Shown: positions 48,264 to 57,201 of the stretch, one piece after another | Position numbering within the stretch: the first letter of the stretch is position 1 | Layout: every line of letters begins with the position of its first letter | From: Eupransor demetentiae | GTDB taxonomy: Bacteria > Bacillota > Bacilli > Lactobacillales > Lactobacillaceae | Direction: 5' to 3' | NCBI RefSeq assembly: GCF_963930865.1 | Contig: NZ_CAWVOH010000002.1 | Coordinates: forward strand, 186,001-250,000 | DNA: 64,000 nucleotides | Notes under the pieces: generated by a model | What the model was told of the DNA's origin: nothing | What the model saw: only the letters and a program-made list of their open reading frames with translations | The model's database searches: none | Program-made: the position numbers and the translations under genes

Positions 48264-49796
48264 ATGATTAAGATTAACAACGTTATTGAACAAATCGAAG
48301 CTTACGCTGCTAGCCAGCCTGACACGATTTCGTACGATTATTTAGGGGACACGAAGACTTACGCTGACATCAAGCGTGATTCTGACACCTTGGCTGCTCA
48401 TATCGATGGCATGAACTTGCCCGACAAGGCGCCTGTCATGGTTTTTGGTGGTCACGAATACGAAATGATCGTATCCTTCCTCGCCTTGATTAAGTCTGGC
48501 CATGCCTACGTGCCAGTCGACGTGGATTCATCTGAAGACCGCGTGAAGAACATCTTGGAAATCGGTCAACCAGCTGCGGTTATTGCCGTGGACACACCTT
48601 CTGTCAAGATCGACAGTGTTCCTGTCATCAGTAAAGATGAATTGGCTGCTATTTTGGCTAAGCCAGCTGATTACACGATTAGCCACTCAGTGACTGGCGA
48701 CGAGAACTTCTACATTCTCTTCACTTCCGGTACGACCGGTAAGCCTAAGGGTGTTCAGATTTCACACGACAACGTTCGTGGTTTCTTGAACTGGATGCAC
48801 AGTGATGATTTCAACCTTTCAACGGGTGAAAACTTCTTGTCACAGGCCCCTTACTCATTTGATATTTCAATGATGGCCTGGGGTAACGCCTTGACTTCTG
48901 GTGGAACTATTAAGGCCTTGCCTAACGAAGTTGCCGAAGACTTCAAGAAGCTCTTCGCTACTTTGCCAACTATGGACCTTGAAATCTGGTCATCAACGCC
49001 ATCATTTGCTGATGTGGCCTTGTTGGACCCAGAATTCAAGCAGGAAAACTATCCTAAGTTGAAGACCTTCATGTTCTGTGGTGAAGTTTTGACCTCAACC
49101 ACGGTTAAGAAGCTTTTCGACCGCTTCCCTGACACTAAGATTTACAACACATATGGACCAACTGAAGCAACGGTTGCCGTTTCCTCAATGGAAATTACGC
49201 CTGAAGTTGTTGAAAAGAACGTGAAGTTGCCAATCGGTTACGTCCGTCCTGATACTGAAATGGTTATCCAAGAAGACGGTAAGGATTTGCCTAACGGTGA
49301 ATCCGGTGAAATCATCATCGCTGGTGAACCTGTTTCAAAGGGTTACTTGAACAATCCTGAAAAGACGAAGGCAGCCTTCACGACTTACAAGGGGATGCCT
49401 GCTTATCACACCGGTGACTTGGGTGTGAAGGATGACGACGGCCTCTTGCACTACAAGGGTCGTATGGACTTCCAGATTAAGTTGCACGGTTTCCGTATCG
49501 AATTGGAAGAAGTTGCTCAGCAGCTTCACCAGAGTCAGTGGGTTGAACAAGCCGCTGCCGTTCCTCGTTACGATGCCGATGGTAAGGTTAAGCAAATCAT
49601 CGCCATTATCGTTCCTAAGAAGAACGATTTCGAAAAGCCAATGGACTTGACCAACGCGATTAAGGCTGACTTGACCAACGTGATGATGCCTTACATGATT
49701 CCTGGTCGCTTTAAGTACCGCGAATCAATGCCTTTGACACCAAACGGAAAGATCAACTTGAAGGGCTTGATTGCTGAGGAGAACGGTAATGCTTAA
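48264..49796 (+). CDS. dltA: D-alanine--D-alanyl carrier protein ligase
   Basis: 510 residues, AAGGGG before the ATG. Adenylation-domain enzyme that activates D-alanine with ATP and loads it on DltC. Motifs: FTSGTTGKPKGV (P-loop), NTYGPTEATVAVS (A5), YHTGDLG (A7), GRMDFQIKLHGFRIELEE (A8) and the catalytic Lys in TPNGKINLKGL. Normal length. Its end overlaps dltB by eight bases. Confidence 0.97.
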   Translation: MIKINNVIEQIEAYAASQPDTISYDYLGDTKTYADIKRDSDTLAAHIDGMNLPDKAPVMVFGGHEYEMIVSFLALIKSGHAYVPVDVDSSEDRVKNILEIGQPAAVIAVDTPSVKIDSVPVISKDELAAILAKPADYTISHSVTGDENFYILFTSGTTGKPKGVQISHDNVRGFLNWMHSDDFNLSTGENFLSQAPYSFDISMMAWGNALTSGGTIKALPNEVAEDFKKLFATLPTMDLEIWSSTPSFADVALLDPEFKQENYPKLKTFMFCGEVLTSTTVKKLFDRFPDTKIYNTYGPTEATVAVSSMEITPEVVEKNVKLPIGYVRPDTEMVIQEDGKDLPNGESGEIIIAGEPVSKGYLNNPEKTKAAFTTYKGMPAYHTGDLGVKDDDGLLHYKGRMDFQIKLHGFRIELEEVAQQLHQSQWVEQAAAVPRYDADGKVKQIIAIIVPKKNDFEKPMDLTNAIKADLTNVMMPYMIPGRFKYRESMPLTPNGKINLKGLIAEENGNA

Positions 49797-51006
49797 TCTA
49801 CAACCCTATGCGGATCCGACCTATTTCGTCTATCTGCTCATAGCGCTTGTACCGCTAGCAATTGGTCTCTACTTCGGAAAGCGATTTAACTGGTACGAAG
49901 TGCTGGTTTCTGTGCTTTTCTTGTTCTTGATGTTGGATGGTAAAGATTACAAGCAAGGTTTTGCCCTTATCGGCTATGCAATCTGGCAAGTTTTGGTTGT
50001 TGCTGGTTATACGGCATACCGTAAGAGAGCTAATGCTAGTTGGGTTTTCTACCTCACTTCTTTGCTTTCGCTACTACCTTTGATTCTGCATCATATTATT
50101 GGATTCCTGGTTCATGGACAACCTGGACTTTCACTTGTTAGTTTCATCGGATTGTCCTACGTGACTTTCCGTTCGGTCAGCTTGATTATCGAGACGCGTG
50201 ATGGCTCCATCAAGGACTTTAACTTGATGCACTTCCTGCGTTTCATGCTCTTCATGCCAACCATTTCGTCAGGACCAATTGATCGCTATAAGCGCTTTAC
50301 TGCGGATATCACGTCAGTGCCCGACCGGGAAAAGTACATTGGCATGCTTGAAAAGGCAGTGAAGTACTTCTTCCTTGGATTCTTGTACCAATTTATTTTG
50401 GACCATTATTTTTCAATGGCGAATACTTATGTACAAAATCAGGCTTTGAATCATGCCCACAATGGCTTTTCTTGGTGGTTGTTCGCCGTTGCTTATATGT
50501 ACGGCCTACACCTCTTCTTCAACTTCGCTGGTTACTCACTCTTCGCTGTTGCGACAAGTTATGTAATGGGAATTGAAGCGCCAATGAACTTCAAGCAGCC
50601 ATTCCGGGCCCACAACTTGAAGGACTTCTGGAACCGTTGGCACATTACTTTGTCATTCTGGTTCCGTGACTACATCTTCATGCGCTTTGTCTTCATGATG
50701 ATGAAGAAGAAAGTCATTAAGAACCGCATTACCATTTCAAACATTGCCTATGTCCTAAACATGTTTATCATGGGACTATGGCACGGTTTGACTTGGTACT
50801 ATATCGTTTATGGACTTTTCCACGGTGTGGGCTTGATGGTCAACGACATGTGGCTTCGCTTTAAGAAGAAGCACCGTGACAAGATTCCACACAACAAGTT
50901 TACTGAATGGTTCGCGGTCTTCTTGACCTTCAACGTCGTTATGTTTAGTTTCTTGATTTTCTGTGGATTCTTGAATAAGTTCTGGTTTAACGGTAGTATG
51001 CAGTAA
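49789..51006 (+). CDS. dltB: Teichoic acid D-alanyltransferase DltB (MBOAT)
   Basis: 405 residues from ATG 49789, behind GAGGAGA inside the dltA end; an earlier in-frame TTG would lie on that site. Polytopic MBOAT-family acyltransferase, about 11 helices. Conserved parts: [51 protein letters not shown] and the catalytic His in [11 protein letters not shown]. It passes D-alanine from DltC across the membrane. Confidence 0.97.
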   Translation: MLNLQPYADPTYFVYLLIALVPLAIGLYFGKRFNWYEVLVSVLFLFLMLDGKDYKQGFALIGYAIWQVLVVAGYTAYRKRANASWVFYLTSLLSLLPLILHHIIGFLVHGQPGLSLVSFIGLSYVTFRSVSLIIETRDGSIKDFNLMHFLRFMLFMPTISSGPIDRYKRFTADITSVPDREKYIGMLEKAVKYFFLGFLYQFILDHYFSMANTYVQNQALNHAHNGFSWWLFAVAYMYGLHLFFNFAGYSLFAVATSYVMGIEAPMNFKQPFRAHNLKDFWNRWHITLSFWFRDYIFMRFVFMMMKKKVIKNRITISNIAYVLNMFIMGLWHGLTWYYIVYGLFHGVGLMVNDMWLRFKKKHRDKIPHNKFTEWFAVFLTFNVVMFSFLIFCGFLNKFWFNGSMQ

Positions 51007-51023
51007 CAGAAGGAGATTTAATT

Positions 51024-51260
51024 ATGGATGTTAAAAAAGAAGTTTTGGATATTTTGAACGATATTATTGGTGAAGATGTTTCCGGCCAAATGGACGAAGA
51101 CCTTTTCGATAGCGGTTTGTTGGATTCAATGGCAACTGTTGAATTGCTTTTGGACCTTGAAAACAAGTTCGGTATCCAAGCGCCTGTTTCAGAATTCAAC
51201 CGTGATGACTGGAACACGCCAAACAAAATCGTGGCTAAAGTACAATCATTGATGGGATAA
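51024..51260 (+). CDS. dltC: D-alanyl carrier protein
   Basis: 78 residues, AGAAGGAGA before the ATG. Acyl-carrier fold; the phosphopantetheine Ser35 lies in [15 protein letters not shown]. Loaded by DltA after modification by a phosphopantetheinyl transferase; the acpS gene two kilobases downstream is the likely source. Five bases before dltD. Confidence 0.97.
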   Translation: MDVKKEVLDILNDIIGEDVSGQMDEDLFDSGLLDSMATVELLLDLENKFGIQAPVSEFNRDDWNTPNKIVAKVQSLMG

Positions 51261-51264
51261 AACC

Positions 51265-52602
51265 ATGTCGAACAGAAAGAAATTATGGTGGATATTTGGG
51301 CCGGTAATTATTGCCTTTGCCCTCGTTGGTGCGGTCTTCCTGTCACCATTTCCACTTACACATTTCAGTCAAACAGAATTGCGGAATGCGTCAGTGACTG
51401 CTACATCGAACATTATTAAGGGTGAAGCAGTTAAGACGGCAGCATTTTCGGACAAATCAACCCGCTATGTTCCTTTCTTCGGATCATCTGAATTACAGCG
51501 GTTTGATACGGCGAGTCCGGCTGTCTTGGCAAGCAAGTATAATCGTAACTACCGTCCTTTCTTTTTGGGACGGCCTGATACCAATTCGCTTGTTCATTTT
51601 TTGAGTATGCAGGAAATGCGTCCGGCTCTGCATAAGAAGCAGGCGGTCTATATCATTTCACCGCAATGGTTTATTCGAAATTTGGATCAGGATAAGCAGG
51701 TGAACCTGGCCTTTGAACAATACTATTCTCCGCTTCAAGCTGTGGAATGGTTGTTGAACATTGATAAGGTTACACCAACAGATCGTTACATTGCCGGTAA
51801 TGTACTTCAACGTTCTCCAATCAAAAATAATTTGTACTATTCAAAATTGATTACTAAGATTAAGAACGGGCAAGAATTATCCGGTGCCGATATTTCCTCA
51901 TTAAAGCTACAACAGCGGATTCTTTCTCGAGAAGATCAGTTCTTCACGAATTTCTCAGCCTTACAATCGTTGACTAACAACGCAAGTAACAGTGGTCACA
52001 GTTGGAACAGCAGTGTGGTACCAAATGAGAAGTTGTTGCCTGACGAATACAACCTTAAGGAAATTGAAAAGGTTGTTGACGAACAAGCAGCTTTGAACAC
52101 GACTTCGAACCGTTTCTTGATTAAGAACAGTTTCTATAGAAGTAACGGACTTCAAAGAAAGTTGCCAAAGCCTGGCTTCCAAGTGGGTCCAAAGTACGAT
52201 TATCGTCAATCTGCAGAATATGCGAATATGCAGGCTGTCTTGCAGCAGTTTAAGGATGAAGACACGGATGTACTCTTCATCATTACTCCGGTTAACAAGC
52301 GCTGGATTGACTATACTGGTTTGAGTCAAAAGAAGTATGACGAAGCGGCTGCCAAGATCAAGTATCAATTGCAGTCACAAGGCTTTAACAACATCGCTGA
52401 CTTCTCTCGAGACGGTGGTAAAAAGTACTTCACTCAGGACACGATTCACATTGGTTGGCGCGGTTGGTTGACTGCTGATCAAAGCATTAACCCATTCCTT
52501 TCAAATGGCTATAAGCAGCCATCATACAAGATGAATAATCGTTTCTTGTCAGAAGATTGGCAGAACTATCTTCCAACAAGCACGAACATTGATTTTTCAT
52601 AA
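51265..52602 (+). CDS. dltD: DltD, D-alanine transfer protein
   Basis: 445 residues. N-terminal helix about 8-28, then an extracellular SGNH-like domain: VPFFGSSELQRFD with the catalytic Ser, YIISPQWF, and the Asp/His end QDTIHIGWRGWLTAD. It completes transfer of D-alanine to (lipo)teichoic acid. Four bases after dltC without a strong ribosome site of its own, so coupled. End of the operon. Confidence 0.95.
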   Translation: MSNRKKLWWIFGPVIIAFALVGAVFLSPFPLTHFSQTELRNASVTATSNIIKGEAVKTAAFSDKSTRYVPFFGSSELQRFDTASPAVLASKYNRNYRPFFLGRPDTNSLVHFLSMQEMRPALHKKQAVYIISPQWFIRNLDQDKQVNLAFEQYYSPLQAVEWLLNIDKVTPTDRYIAGNVLQRSPIKNNLYYSKLITKIKNGQELSGADISSLKLQQRILSREDQFFTNFSALQSLTNNASNSGHSWNSSVVPNEKLLPDEYNLKEIEKVVDEQAALNTTSNRFLIKNSFYRSNGLQRKLPKPGFQVGPKYDYRQSAEYANMQAVLQQFKDEDTDVLFIITPVNKRWIDYTGLSQKKYDEAAAKIKYQLQSQGFNNIADFSRDGGKKYFTQDTIHIGWRGWLTADQSINPFLSNGYKQPSYKMNNRFLSEDWQNYLPTSTNIDFS

Positions 52603-52620
52603 GTTTTAAACAAAAGAGGA

Positions 52621-52654
52621 CCATCACATTTTTGTGATAGTTTTCTTTTTTTTT
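52621..52654 (+). terminator. Rho-independent terminator of the dlt operon
   Basis: ATCACA / TGTGAT stem followed by T-rich TTTTCTTTTTTTT. Confidence 0.75.
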
Positions 52655-52662
52655 GCTAAAAT
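52654..52662 (+). promoter_or_regulatory. Extended -10 promoter at acpS
   Basis: TGC-TAAAAT (-10 at 52657-52662). The predicted transcript start, six to seven bases on, coincides with the acpS ATG at 52669, suggesting a leaderless mRNA. Confidence 0.45.
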
Positions 52663-52668
52663 GAAGCT

Positions 52669-53079
52669 ATGATAATCGGAATTGGCAATGATATGGAATC
52701 AATCAGCCGGGTCAAAAAAGTCCTCGAGCGACAGCCCGGTTTTTTGGACATGATTCTGACTCCAGCCGAAATTGCAGCAGCTAAAAAGCGCTCCGGCAAG
52801 CACTACTATGAGTTTGTGGCGGGGCGTTTTTCCGCGAAGGAAGCTTTTTCCAAGGCAACTGGGTACGGGATTGGTAAAGAGGTGCACTGGCATGACGTCA
52901 GCATTCTCAACGCCAGTAACGGGCGGCCAATTATTCGGGTGCGCAACTTTGCCTACCGGACGCACGTCGCCATCACGCACAGTGGTGACTACGTGAACAC
53001 GATGGTTACGATTGAAAAATTAAGTAAATGGGACAAATTCCGACTCCGCTTCATGCGTGGCCGGGGGGTTATACTATGA
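52669..53079 (+). CDS. acpS: Holo-[acyl-carrier-protein] synthase
   Basis: 136 residues. Transfers phosphopantetheine from CoA to acyl carrier proteins. AcpS-type motifs: MIIGIGNDMESISRV at the start with the metal-binding Asp8, and FVAGRFSAKEAFSKATGYGIG with the second acidic residue. The C-terminal extension (about 115-136, SKWDKFRLRFMRGRGVIL) is basic. The ATG has no good ribosome site. It overlaps alr by four bases; acpS-alr order is common in Firmicutes. Confidence 0.95.
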   Translation: MIIGIGNDMESISRVKKVLERQPGFLDMILTPAEIAAAKKRSGKHYYEFVAGRFSAKEAFSKATGYGIGKEVHWHDVSILNASNGRPIIRVRNFAYRTHVAITHSGDYVNTMVTIEKLSKWDKFRLRFMRGRGVIL

Positions 53080-54203
53080 CAGCAACAGATTTATTAACTT
53101 TGCGACCAACTTGGATGGAAGTTGATTTGGAAGCCATTCAAACAAATGCGCTCAAAGTAATGAAGCACGCTGGTGCTAAGAATTTGATTGCCGTGGTAAA
53201 GGCCAATGCCTATGGCCACGATGTTAAAGCCGTTTCGCAGGCTCTTTGGCAAATTGGGGTGCGGCGTTTTGCCGTGGCAACAATTTTCGAAGGAATTACC
53301 TTACGTGAATATCTTCCCCAAGACGATGCCCGCATTATTATGTTAGGCGTCCAGCCTGCTGAGCATGCCGACTTGATGGTTAACTATCGTTTGGAACCAG
53401 CAGTTGGAACGACGGAATGGCTTGACCAGGCTGCCCAAGTTATCGGAGCTGGCCGGCCACCATTGCGCATTCAACTTGCTGTGGATACGGGCATGGGTCG
53501 CATGGGCGCCAATTCCGAGGAAGCGGTTAGCCAAATGTATCAACGAATCTTGGCTGACGAACATTTTGAACTGGGTGGGGTCTTCACTCATTTTGCTACG
53601 GCGGACGATCATAATCAGGCTTACTATGATGGGCAGCGAGAACGTTTCACGACCTGGGTTGAAAAAGCTGGCATTCCGCGCCGCTATTGGCACATGGCGA
53701 ATTCTGGTTCGGCACTTTGGCACCCGGAACAGATTGATACCGAGACGATTCGGGTTGGCTCCGTTTTATATGGTTTTAATCCCGGTGCGCCAGAATTAAA
53801 GAGCCCGGTTGAACTACAGCCAGCGGCTGGCTTGTACAGCCGGTTGGGCTCGGTCCATGAATTGAAAGCCGGCGAGTCCGTTTCTTATGGAGCGACCTAC
53901 ACCGCTAAGGAAGATCAGTGGGTTGGAACGCTGCCAATTGGTTATGCTGACGGATACATTCGTCGTTTGGGCGGCATGAAAGTTTTAATTAATGGCCGGG
54001 TGGAACATGTAATTGGTCGGATTACCATGGACCAAATTATTGTTTCCCTGTCGCAGCCTGAAGAGGTTGGAACCAAGGTGACTTTGCTGGGCCGTGACGG
54101 TGACCAGGAAATTAAAATCGAGGATTTGGCAGAACATGCCGGCACAATTCCACACGAATTGTTGACGGAATTTTCTAGCCGTCTTCCTCGTATCATTAAA
54201 TAA
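53076..54203 (+). CDS. alr: Alanine racemase
   Basis: 375 residues from ATG 53076 (GGGGG upstream), overlapping the acpS stop as ATGA. PLP enzyme making D-alanine for peptidoglycan and, through dltA, teichoic acids. Schiff-base Lys42 in AVVKANAYGHD, MGRMGANSEEA, the Tyr in GESVSYGATY as second base, and IGRITMDQIIVSL near the end. The dlt operon is close by, giving a D-alanine supply and use cluster. Confidence 0.97.
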   Translation: MTATDLLTLRPTWMEVDLEAIQTNALKVMKHAGAKNLIAVVKANAYGHDVKAVSQALWQIGVRRFAVATIFEGITLREYLPQDDARIIMLGVQPAEHADLMVNYRLEPAVGTTEWLDQAAQVIGAGRPPLRIQLAVDTGMGRMGANSEEAVSQMYQRILADEHFELGGVFTHFATADDHNQAYYDGQRERFTTWVEKAGIPRRYWHMANSGSALWHPEQIDTETIRVGSVLYGFNPGAPELKSPVELQPAAGLYSRLGSVHELKAGESVSYGATYTAKEDQWVGTLPIGYADGYIRRLGGMKVLINGRVEHVIGRITMDQIIVSLSQPEEVGTKVTLLGRDGDQEIKIEDLAEHAGTIPHELLTEFSSRLPRIIK

Positions 54204-54213
54204 CAAATAAAAA

Positions 54214-54227
54214 GTGCCTTAAGGCAC
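54214..54227. promoter_or_regulatory. 14-bp palindrome between alr and mazF
   Basis: GTGCCTTAAGGCAC, perfect, without a following T-run, three bases before CATAAT (54231-54236), a possible -10. It may be an operator for mazF or only a weak terminator of alr. Confidence 0.45.
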
Positions 54228-54246
54228 GTACATAATAGGATTGAAC

Positions 54247-54621
54247 ATGAAGGAAAATTCAAAAGAAGTTCGACGCGGAGATGTTTTCTACGCCGACTTG
54301 AAGCAGGGAATTGGTTCTGAACAGAGCGGAATCCGTCCGGTTTTAATTGTGCAAAATGATGTTGGTAACCATAACTCCCCGACGACCATTGTAGTAGCGA
54401 TTACGTCAAAAATTTCAAAGCCAAAGTTGCCTACGCACGTCTTGCTACCAGCGCACAAGGGCGGCATGAAGAAAGATTCCATTATTCTGGGTGAACAGAT
54501 TCGCACAATTGATAAACGCCGCTTGCGTGACCGCATTGCCCACTTATCGGTTAATGATCCGGAAATTAAAGCCGTTGATCATGCCTTGAAAATCAGTATT
54601 GCTTTGGGGGTTTGCAAATGA
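54247..54621 (+). CDS. mazF: MazF/PemK-type endoribonuclease toxin without adjacent antitoxin
   Basis: 124 residues from ATG 54247 (TAGGA upstream). PemK/MazF fold close to Bacillus NdoA: VRRGDVFYADLKQGIGSEQSGIRPVLIVQND with the conserved Arg pair, SPTTIVVAITSK with Thr near the active site, ILGEQIRTIDKRRL. It would cleave mRNA at short single-stranded motifs. In Bacillus the order is alr-ndoAI-ndoA; here only 43 bases separate alr from mazF, so no MazE is encoded. Antitoxin may lie elsewhere. Confidence 0.92.
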   Translation: MKENSKEVRRGDVFYADLKQGIGSEQSGIRPVLIVQNDVGNHNSPTTIVVAITSKISKPKLPTHVLLPAHKGGMKKDSIILGEQIRTIDKRRLRDRIAHLSVNDPEIKAVDHALKISIALGVCK

Positions 54622-55121
54622 CAATAGTGATTCGACCAGCGGTACAAGCGGATTTAGCTCGCATGACGGCCATTTATAACCAAGCGATTGAACAGGGTTA
54701 CATCACCGCCGATTTGGACTTGCAAACACCCGAAGAAAAGCAGGATTGGTTTGACTTCCATCACGACAACAAGCGTTTTCCACTTTTCGGTGTTTATCAA
54801 GATGATAAGCTGCTGGGCTACGGCTACTTGGGACCTTTCAACGACCGTAAGGGTTACGAAATGACGGCGGAAGTTACTTACTATCTAGATTTTGAAGCAC
54901 GCGGGCATGGCTTGGGCACTAAGATTTTAAAGTACTTGATGGACTATGCCAAAAGTGTTGATATTAAGGTCTTGGTCGCTTTGGTTTATGCTGGCAATGA
55001 TGCCAGTATTGGCTTACTGAAGAAATTTGGTTTTGAAACTTGGGGCGAACTACCTGAAATTGGACAGGCAAAGGACGGCCGCTTAATGTCCTTGGATTAC
55101 CTTGGCAAGCACTTGCTTTAA
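54618..55121 (+). CDS. GNAT-family N-acetyltransferase
   Basis: 167 residues from ATG 54618, overlapping the mazF stop by four bases with GGGGG upstream. Close in layout to phosphinothricin-type acetyltransferases: IRPAVQADLARMTAIYNQAIEQG, YLGPFNDRKGYEMTAEVTYYLDFEARGHGLGTKIL with the acetyl-CoA loop R-x2-G-x-G, and SIGLLKKFGFETWGELPE. Acetylates an amine of a small molecule or amino acid analogue. Coupled to mazF, for unknown reason. Confidence 0.88.
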   Translation: MTIVIRPAVQADLARMTAIYNQAIEQGYITADLDLQTPEEKQDWFDFHHDNKRFPLFGVYQDDKLLGYGYLGPFNDRKGYEMTAEVTYYLDFEARGHGLGTKILKYLMDYAKSVDIKVLVALVYAGNDASIGLLKKFGFETWGELPEIGQAKDGRLMSLDYLGKHLL

Positions 55122-55180
55122 AGTAGTCTTAATCTAGGCCGCCTATACTGACCTCAGGTAAACGAAAGAGAGAATGTAGT

Positions 55181-55897
55181 ATGGCAAAAGCAATTAAAAT
55201 TTTACTTGTAGAAGACGACGTCAACTTGGCGAATAACATCGAAGGGTTCTTGCAGGACTTTTCCGATGTGACTTTGGTTTCGGATGGTTTAGACGGCGAA
55301 TTCGAAGCCCAAGAAGCGCCTTATGATTTGATTATTTCGGATTTGATGTTGCCTGGTGAAACGGGACTCGAATTGATTAAGAACATTCGTGAGGCCCACA
55401 ATGAAACACCGGTCTTGATTTTAACGGCGAAGACTTCGCTCGATGATAAAATCGAAGGTTTCAACGTTGGAGCCGATGACTACTTGACCAAGCCCTTTCA
55501 CCGTGAAGAGTTGTTGGTCCGCGTAAAGGCTTTGTTGCGCCGTTCCGGCGTTTATTCGGAAGATAACACGATTACGGTCGGGGATGTCATGATTAACTTG
55601 GAAAACCGTGGCGTGCAAGTTCACGGGAAGCCGGTTAAGTTGGTCGGTAAGGAATTCGATATTTTGACCTACCTGGCCCAAAACAAGAACATCATCGTGA
55701 CCCGTGATCAGATTTTTGACCGAGTTTGGGGTATCGATTCCGATACCACCATCAACGTGGTCAACATTTACTTGAACAACTTGCGCCGTAAGTTGGAAGC
55801 CGTTGGGCAAAACGGTTTGATCAAGACGCTGCGTAACATTGGATTTATTTTAGAGGTACCCGATGCCAAGGATAATCAATCGCAAACAACAGATTAA
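55181..55897 (+). CDS. ciaR: OmpR-type response regulator, CiaR-like
   Basis: 238 residues. Receiver domain with EDD (11-13), phospho-acceptor Asp54 in IISDLMLPGETG, Thr in LTAK and Lys in YLTKPF; winged-helix effector domain from about 135. The segment QIFDRVWGIDSDTTINVV and GKEFDILTYLAQNKN match what I know of streptococcal CiaR more closely than WalR. It forms an operon with a kinase and an HtrA-like protease, the known CiaRH target in streptococci. The symbol is a best guess. Confidence 0.8.
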   Translation: MAKAIKILLVEDDVNLANNIEGFLQDFSDVTLVSDGLDGEFEAQEAPYDLIISDLMLPGETGLELIKNIREAHNETPVLILTAKTSLDDKIEGFNVGADDYLTKPFHREELLVRVKALLRRSGVYSEDNTITVGDVMINLENRGVQVHGKPVKLVGKEFDILTYLAQNKNIIVTRDQIFDRVWGIDSDTTINVVNIYLNNLRRKLEAVGQNGLIKTLRNIGFILEVPDAKDNQSQTTD

Positions 55898-57179
55898 GGG
55901 TTTCTTTGCCCTAGCCTTCGGCTTTATGGTCATCTTCTCCTTCTTGGCGGGTCTGATTTACTGGAATTACGTTAATTCGATTTATTCGAATACTGATAAG
56001 GCCTTAACGTCACTAGGTGTTGAACTTGAACAGTTGGGAAAGGTTGAAAACAATGTCCCAGTTGATAGTGAGTTCAAAAAACATCCTATTCCGAATGCAA
56101 CCGATGGTTATCGTCTTAACTTTATTTATTTTGATGATAATAATAAACAAATTATTGTTCCCAATGGGGATGTGGCTCCAGATGGCCAAATTGGCAGGCC
56201 TCGAATTAAAGTAGATTTTAATACATCATTTTTGGGTAATGGGCCCTTTAACGTTAAGACCGGGCACGGATTTATTCGTGTCTTAGCAATAAAATACAAA
56301 AAATCAATTAACGTTATTGACTATAATGGTAAGTTACACCACGCTAAAAAGGCATATGCGTTTATCGACGCCACCGACACCGTTATCAATCTTCGTCACT
56401 TCCAAGAATTGATTGCCTGGTCATTTGGCTTTGCCTTCCTGATTTCATTGCTCTTCGCCTACTTCATCAGTCGCATGAACATGCGGCCAATTTTGAAGGC
56501 CTGGCAGCAGCAACAGGATTTCGTCAACAATGCTGCTCACGAATTGCGGACGCCGATGTCAGTTATTCAAGGTAAGCTGGAAACGATGTTGACCAAGCCT
56601 AGTTCAACGGTGCGTGATGAATCGGAAGCGATTATTTTGTCCCTTTCCGAAGTTCGCCGTTTGAGTTCCTTGACCGATAACATGTTGACGCTGGCTAAGA
56701 CCGGTTCCAACATGACTAAAATCGTGAAGGAAGAAACCGATATTGCGGCCTACCTACAAAAGATTATTGCGCCATACGAGGAAATGGCCGAATTTGACGA
56801 AAAGTCAGTTGACCTTGATGTCGAAGTTAATCGTCCCGTGCCCGTTGACCGCAAGCGAATTCACCAATTGATGGTCTTGCTCTTGGACAACGCGCTCAAG
56901 TATTCTGATGCGGGCGCATCTGTAAAGGTGACGGCACGAACGGAAAAGAACCGCCTGGTTTTGACGGTTGCTGACACAGGTCGCGGAATCTCTAATGCAG
57001 CTAAGAAGCACGTCTTTGACCGCTTCTACCGTGAAGACAAGACTGGAAACCGTGAAACGGGTGGAACCGGACTCGGCCTGTCGATTGCCGAGTGGATTGT
57101 TTTGGCCCATGGCGGAAAGATTACTGTCGCAGACAACCAGCCACGTGGTACAATTTTTAAAGTGGTTTTGCCAATTTAA
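55863..57179 (+). CDS. ciaH: Sensor histidine kinase, CiaH-like
   Basis: 438 residues; start 35 bases inside the regulator gene. Helix 1 about 12-35, extracellular sensor about 36-183, helix 2 about 184-203; no HAMP. Kinase core: NNAAHELRTPMSVIQGKLE with phospho-His226, LLLDNALKYS (N-box), VADTGRGIS (G1), GGTGLGLSIAEWI (G2). The stretch encoding most of the sensor (about 56040-56355) is visibly richer in A/T and in codons such as ATA, AAA and TTA than the rest, so the sensor may come from elsewhere. Confidence 0.88.
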   Translation: MPRIINRKQQIKGFFALAFGFMVIFSFLAGLIYWNYVNSIYSNTDKALTSLGVELEQLGKVENNVPVDSEFKKHPIPNATDGYRLNFIYFDDNNKQIIVPNGDVAPDGQIGRPRIKVDFNTSFLGNGPFNVKTGHGFIRVLAIKYKKSINVIDYNGKLHHAKKAYAFIDATDTVINLRHFQELIAWSFGFAFLISLLFAYFISRMNMRPILKAWQQQQDFVNNAAHELRTPMSVIQGKLETMLTKPSSTVRDESEAIILSLSEVRRLSSLTDNMLTLAKTGSNMTKIVKEETDIAAYLQKIIAPYEEMAEFDEKSVDLDVEVNRPVPVDRKRIHQLMVLLLDNALKYSDAGASVKVTARTEKNRLVLTVADTGRGISNAAKKHVFDRFYREDKTGNRETGGTGLGLSIAEWIVLAHGGKITVADNQPRGTIFKVVLPI

Positions 57180-57201
57180 AAGTTAAACAAGGATTATTTC
57201 A

